Source: Chitinophaga deserti (lineage in GTDB: Bacteria > Bacteroidota > Bacteroidia > Chitinophagales > Chitinophagaceae). Taken from it: a DNA stretch of 64,000 nucleotides. Below the pieces are notes generated by a model that was not told where the DNA came from, did no database searches, and was given only the letters and a program-made list of their open reading frames with translations. Positions 63,501 to 64,000 of the stretch are shown in pieces. A program made the translations under genes and the position numbers. The stretch lies in NCBI RefSeq assembly GCF_003149455.1, contig NZ_QFFK01000006.1, positions 377,136-441,135 on the forward strand, given 5' to 3'. Every line of letters begins with the position of its first letter. Position 1 is the stretch's first letter.

Positions 63501-63900
63501 AGAAATAAAGATTGCTGATGGTCGTACGCTCACCGTCACTATTCCGCCCAAGCAATTTGCTGCGGTCAGTTTCCCGGTATCTGGTAAAAAGGGAATGCGG
63601 CCTAAGATATCGCCGTTGAAAGAAGGCATGCGGCAAACGGATTTCGGGCCGGGGATCGGTAAATGCTACCTGTTCCGCATCCGTACGCCTTTTGGCTGGG
63701 ATGCCGTGTACGGATATCTGGAATCCACCTTATCAGAAGGCACGCGGGTAACCGTTTCCATGAACCATCGGGAGGCAACGCTCACGGCATATCCGTTTGA
63801 ATGGTCGTTCCACCCGCTGGAAGCAGGAGAGGAGGCCAATGTAAAAGTAACCGTCACTACCCGCGACGGGCGCACATTTGAAAGAAACATGCATTTATGA
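60562..63900 (+). CDS. Very large secreted protein: N-terminal CBM-like domain plus toroid-like domain related to the previous gene
   Basis: 1112 residues. Signal peptide (cut after VHAQ), then a carbohydrate-binding-like beta-sandwich (about 22-155, YFVEAEDFRILGGWIVE, ITEPGEYIVWARTIDYPN). A beta-rich part follows (about 190-480), then a helical toroid-like part (about 490-900). The block YYHHIPPHLAFSTDYLITEM and QQRSGGKVTFPYA matches the previous protein, so the two are paralogues with different N-termini. The C-terminal 110 residues are a further beta domain. The enzyme family is not recognised. A substrate-targeting CBM suggests action on an insoluble or long polymer. Confidence 0.75.
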   Translation: MKSLFICILLCVGAFLSVHAQRSYFVEAEDFRILGGWIVERPPGSGASNHQILRVISGQVKAADALTVVRITEPGEYIVWARTIDYPNDRPGTRLFQVLLNDVPLANECGRHGKAGYHWEKAGIMQLDTGENVIQLRDSRGNFARADALFLTTENIQPEGADLSRYKAPHQSVFPTPPVQPVLPVADIPADAPMANVLQNEFLKLEWRKGSQYAARTAIQHNGQWEYLPGSGEEHRVLLLSADNPQITFGGFYPGWNGSNGYSTLTCKGKTYKVMLPGNLQNPFLSGILTAFQAVAVEQEGPQRLRVTYRAADGQVMQGIWSLQPGHRHLQLDLRFKAPKAAYYSLVVTAFNGADKQQISNVLLPPMFQYQRIPEQPLLLPSALMPQPVSITERKDGGMALFVAATRQSFPLDWAMGSTSVIGFGIQNEKNTLQPVAYAPVPGLPDAQLKAGQLLQRSFTIGAAAGWNAALEYVSDSIYGVRDYRHPTLSLTETIYNITDLIRNDTAAGWAPALKGFYDIEADPVSAPTVVQAAPLAVIATAIQAHDEALFISRALPVIEYTLSRSGFRWAQKGMSKKAGTLSPYGSQFTTAYFEGLNQLLGAANPWLKSIALPEGKVRDAGGYSVSVPVWSQELAAYRLTGQRRWLDSAVKHADAFVADEVYGTKTNLLTKQPFYNTSFYANWWDLPDLYDATGAAKYLDAASYAAFHTIAGVRSYPFVQDTLQTIHPGNTFEGNTTMWWKGGEKYRLGFPRKPGDVQEKQVPQAVVSPVGLGFEQPYTFFDPSKLMRHVYMSSWAPHLLRLYQHIPRKIFETYARNAVIGRFTNYPGYYAPGFQDITLQPDFPYKGPDVSSIYYHHIPPHLAFSTDYLITEMQQRSGGKVTFPYAKQDGFVWFNNRIYGGGTGKVMDDKDVRLWMKRGLVQISHPEVNYVTAISDKHFWVLLNSESDVPVTCEIVLGDEAPVSANTRAKWYPHADAAGEIKIADGRTLTVTIPPKQFAAVSFPVSGKKGMRPKISPLKEGMRQTDFGPGIGKCYLFRIRTPFGWDAVYGYLESTLSEGTRVTVSMNHREATLTAYPFEWSFHPLEAGEEANVKVTVTTRDGRTFERNMHL

Positions 63901-64000
63901 GACATCTCCGCAACTGCATCTCCATCCTGCTGTGTGCCTCAGTAACGGGTACACAGGCGCAAAGCAACAGCGATCTCATCGCCGCATCGCAGGCAGGGGC
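63897..64000 (+). CDS. Start of a further secreted protein (cut by window end)
   Basis: The ATG at 63897 overlaps the stop of the previous gene (ATGA). The 34 visible codons begin MRHLRNCISILLCASVTGTQ, a signal peptide, then AQSNSDLIAASQAG. The rest is outside the window. It is the seventh gene of the run and presumably another enzyme or binding protein of the locus. Confidence 0.7.
   Translation, partial: MRHLRNCISILLCASVTGTQAQSNSDLIAASQAG

Overview
The window looks like chromosome from a Bacteroidota bacterium, most likely family Chitinophagaceae (Chitinophaga-like). The evidence is two full SusC/SusD pairs plus a SusD remnant, DUF5017, GSCFA and DUF4886 proteins, a GH29 fucosidase, and promoters of the Bacteroidota type (-33 TTTG, -7 TANNTTTG, spacer 19-20) at tetR, tRNA-Lys, hicA and doxX. 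The assignment rests on gene content only, with no database search.

Layout. (1) 1-7490: a TetR-controlled tripartite export system (tetR, TolC-like, HlyD-like lipoprotein, two ABC ATPases, two permeases). Two arrays of 11-bp repeats precede it and a matching pair of operator palindromes lies within it. (2) 7495-13958: a MocR-type regulator divergent from dinB-ogt, a PLP decarboxylase, an EamA exporter, a GNAT-DinB fusion and a GNAT enzyme. (3) 13996-18799: NUDIX hydrolase, rlmB, HMG-CoA lyase, GSCFA protein and an MHS-type transporter. (4) 18913-27015: patatin/beta-barrel protein, another 11-bp repeat array with a long inverted repeat, a DeoR regulator and an orphan SusC/SusD pair. (5) 27037-31962: miaE, bioF, an unknown gene, a penicillin acylase and tRNA-Lys. 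(6) 31994-33990: an AT-rich islet beside the tRNA with hicA, hicB and a SEC-C/DUF5677-like gene in one operon, followed by a decayed Dyp-type peroxidase fragment. (7) 34390-41674: fdhD with an FdhF/YdeP-type molybdoenzyme, an OmpA-type protein with a coiled-coil partner, a small membrane protein and a DHFR-like protein. (8) 41691-49285: a GH29 fucosidase beside a truncated SusD (remains of a polysaccharide locus), a DHA2 exporter, two poorly known genes, and a doxX-arsR-SRPBCC operon with a nested operator. (9) 49364-64000: a LacI regulator divergent from an intact polysaccharide-utilisation operon: susC, susD, DUF5017 lipoprotein, sodium symporter, two large distantly related secreted proteins of unrecognised enzyme family, and the start of a further secreted protein cut by the window end.

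How it works together. The last locus reads as one catabolic unit: outer-membrane uptake by SusCD, surface binding by the DUF5017 lipoprotein, periplasmic breakdown by the two toroid-like proteins, inner-membrane import by the symporter, and LacI control through three identical operator cores.

The least explained signals are the intergenic arrays with an 11-bp period (282-435, 541-664, 21282-21413 and, weaker, 46750-46848), the hicA-hicB-SEC-C operon, and the unknown enzymes of the LacI-controlled locus.
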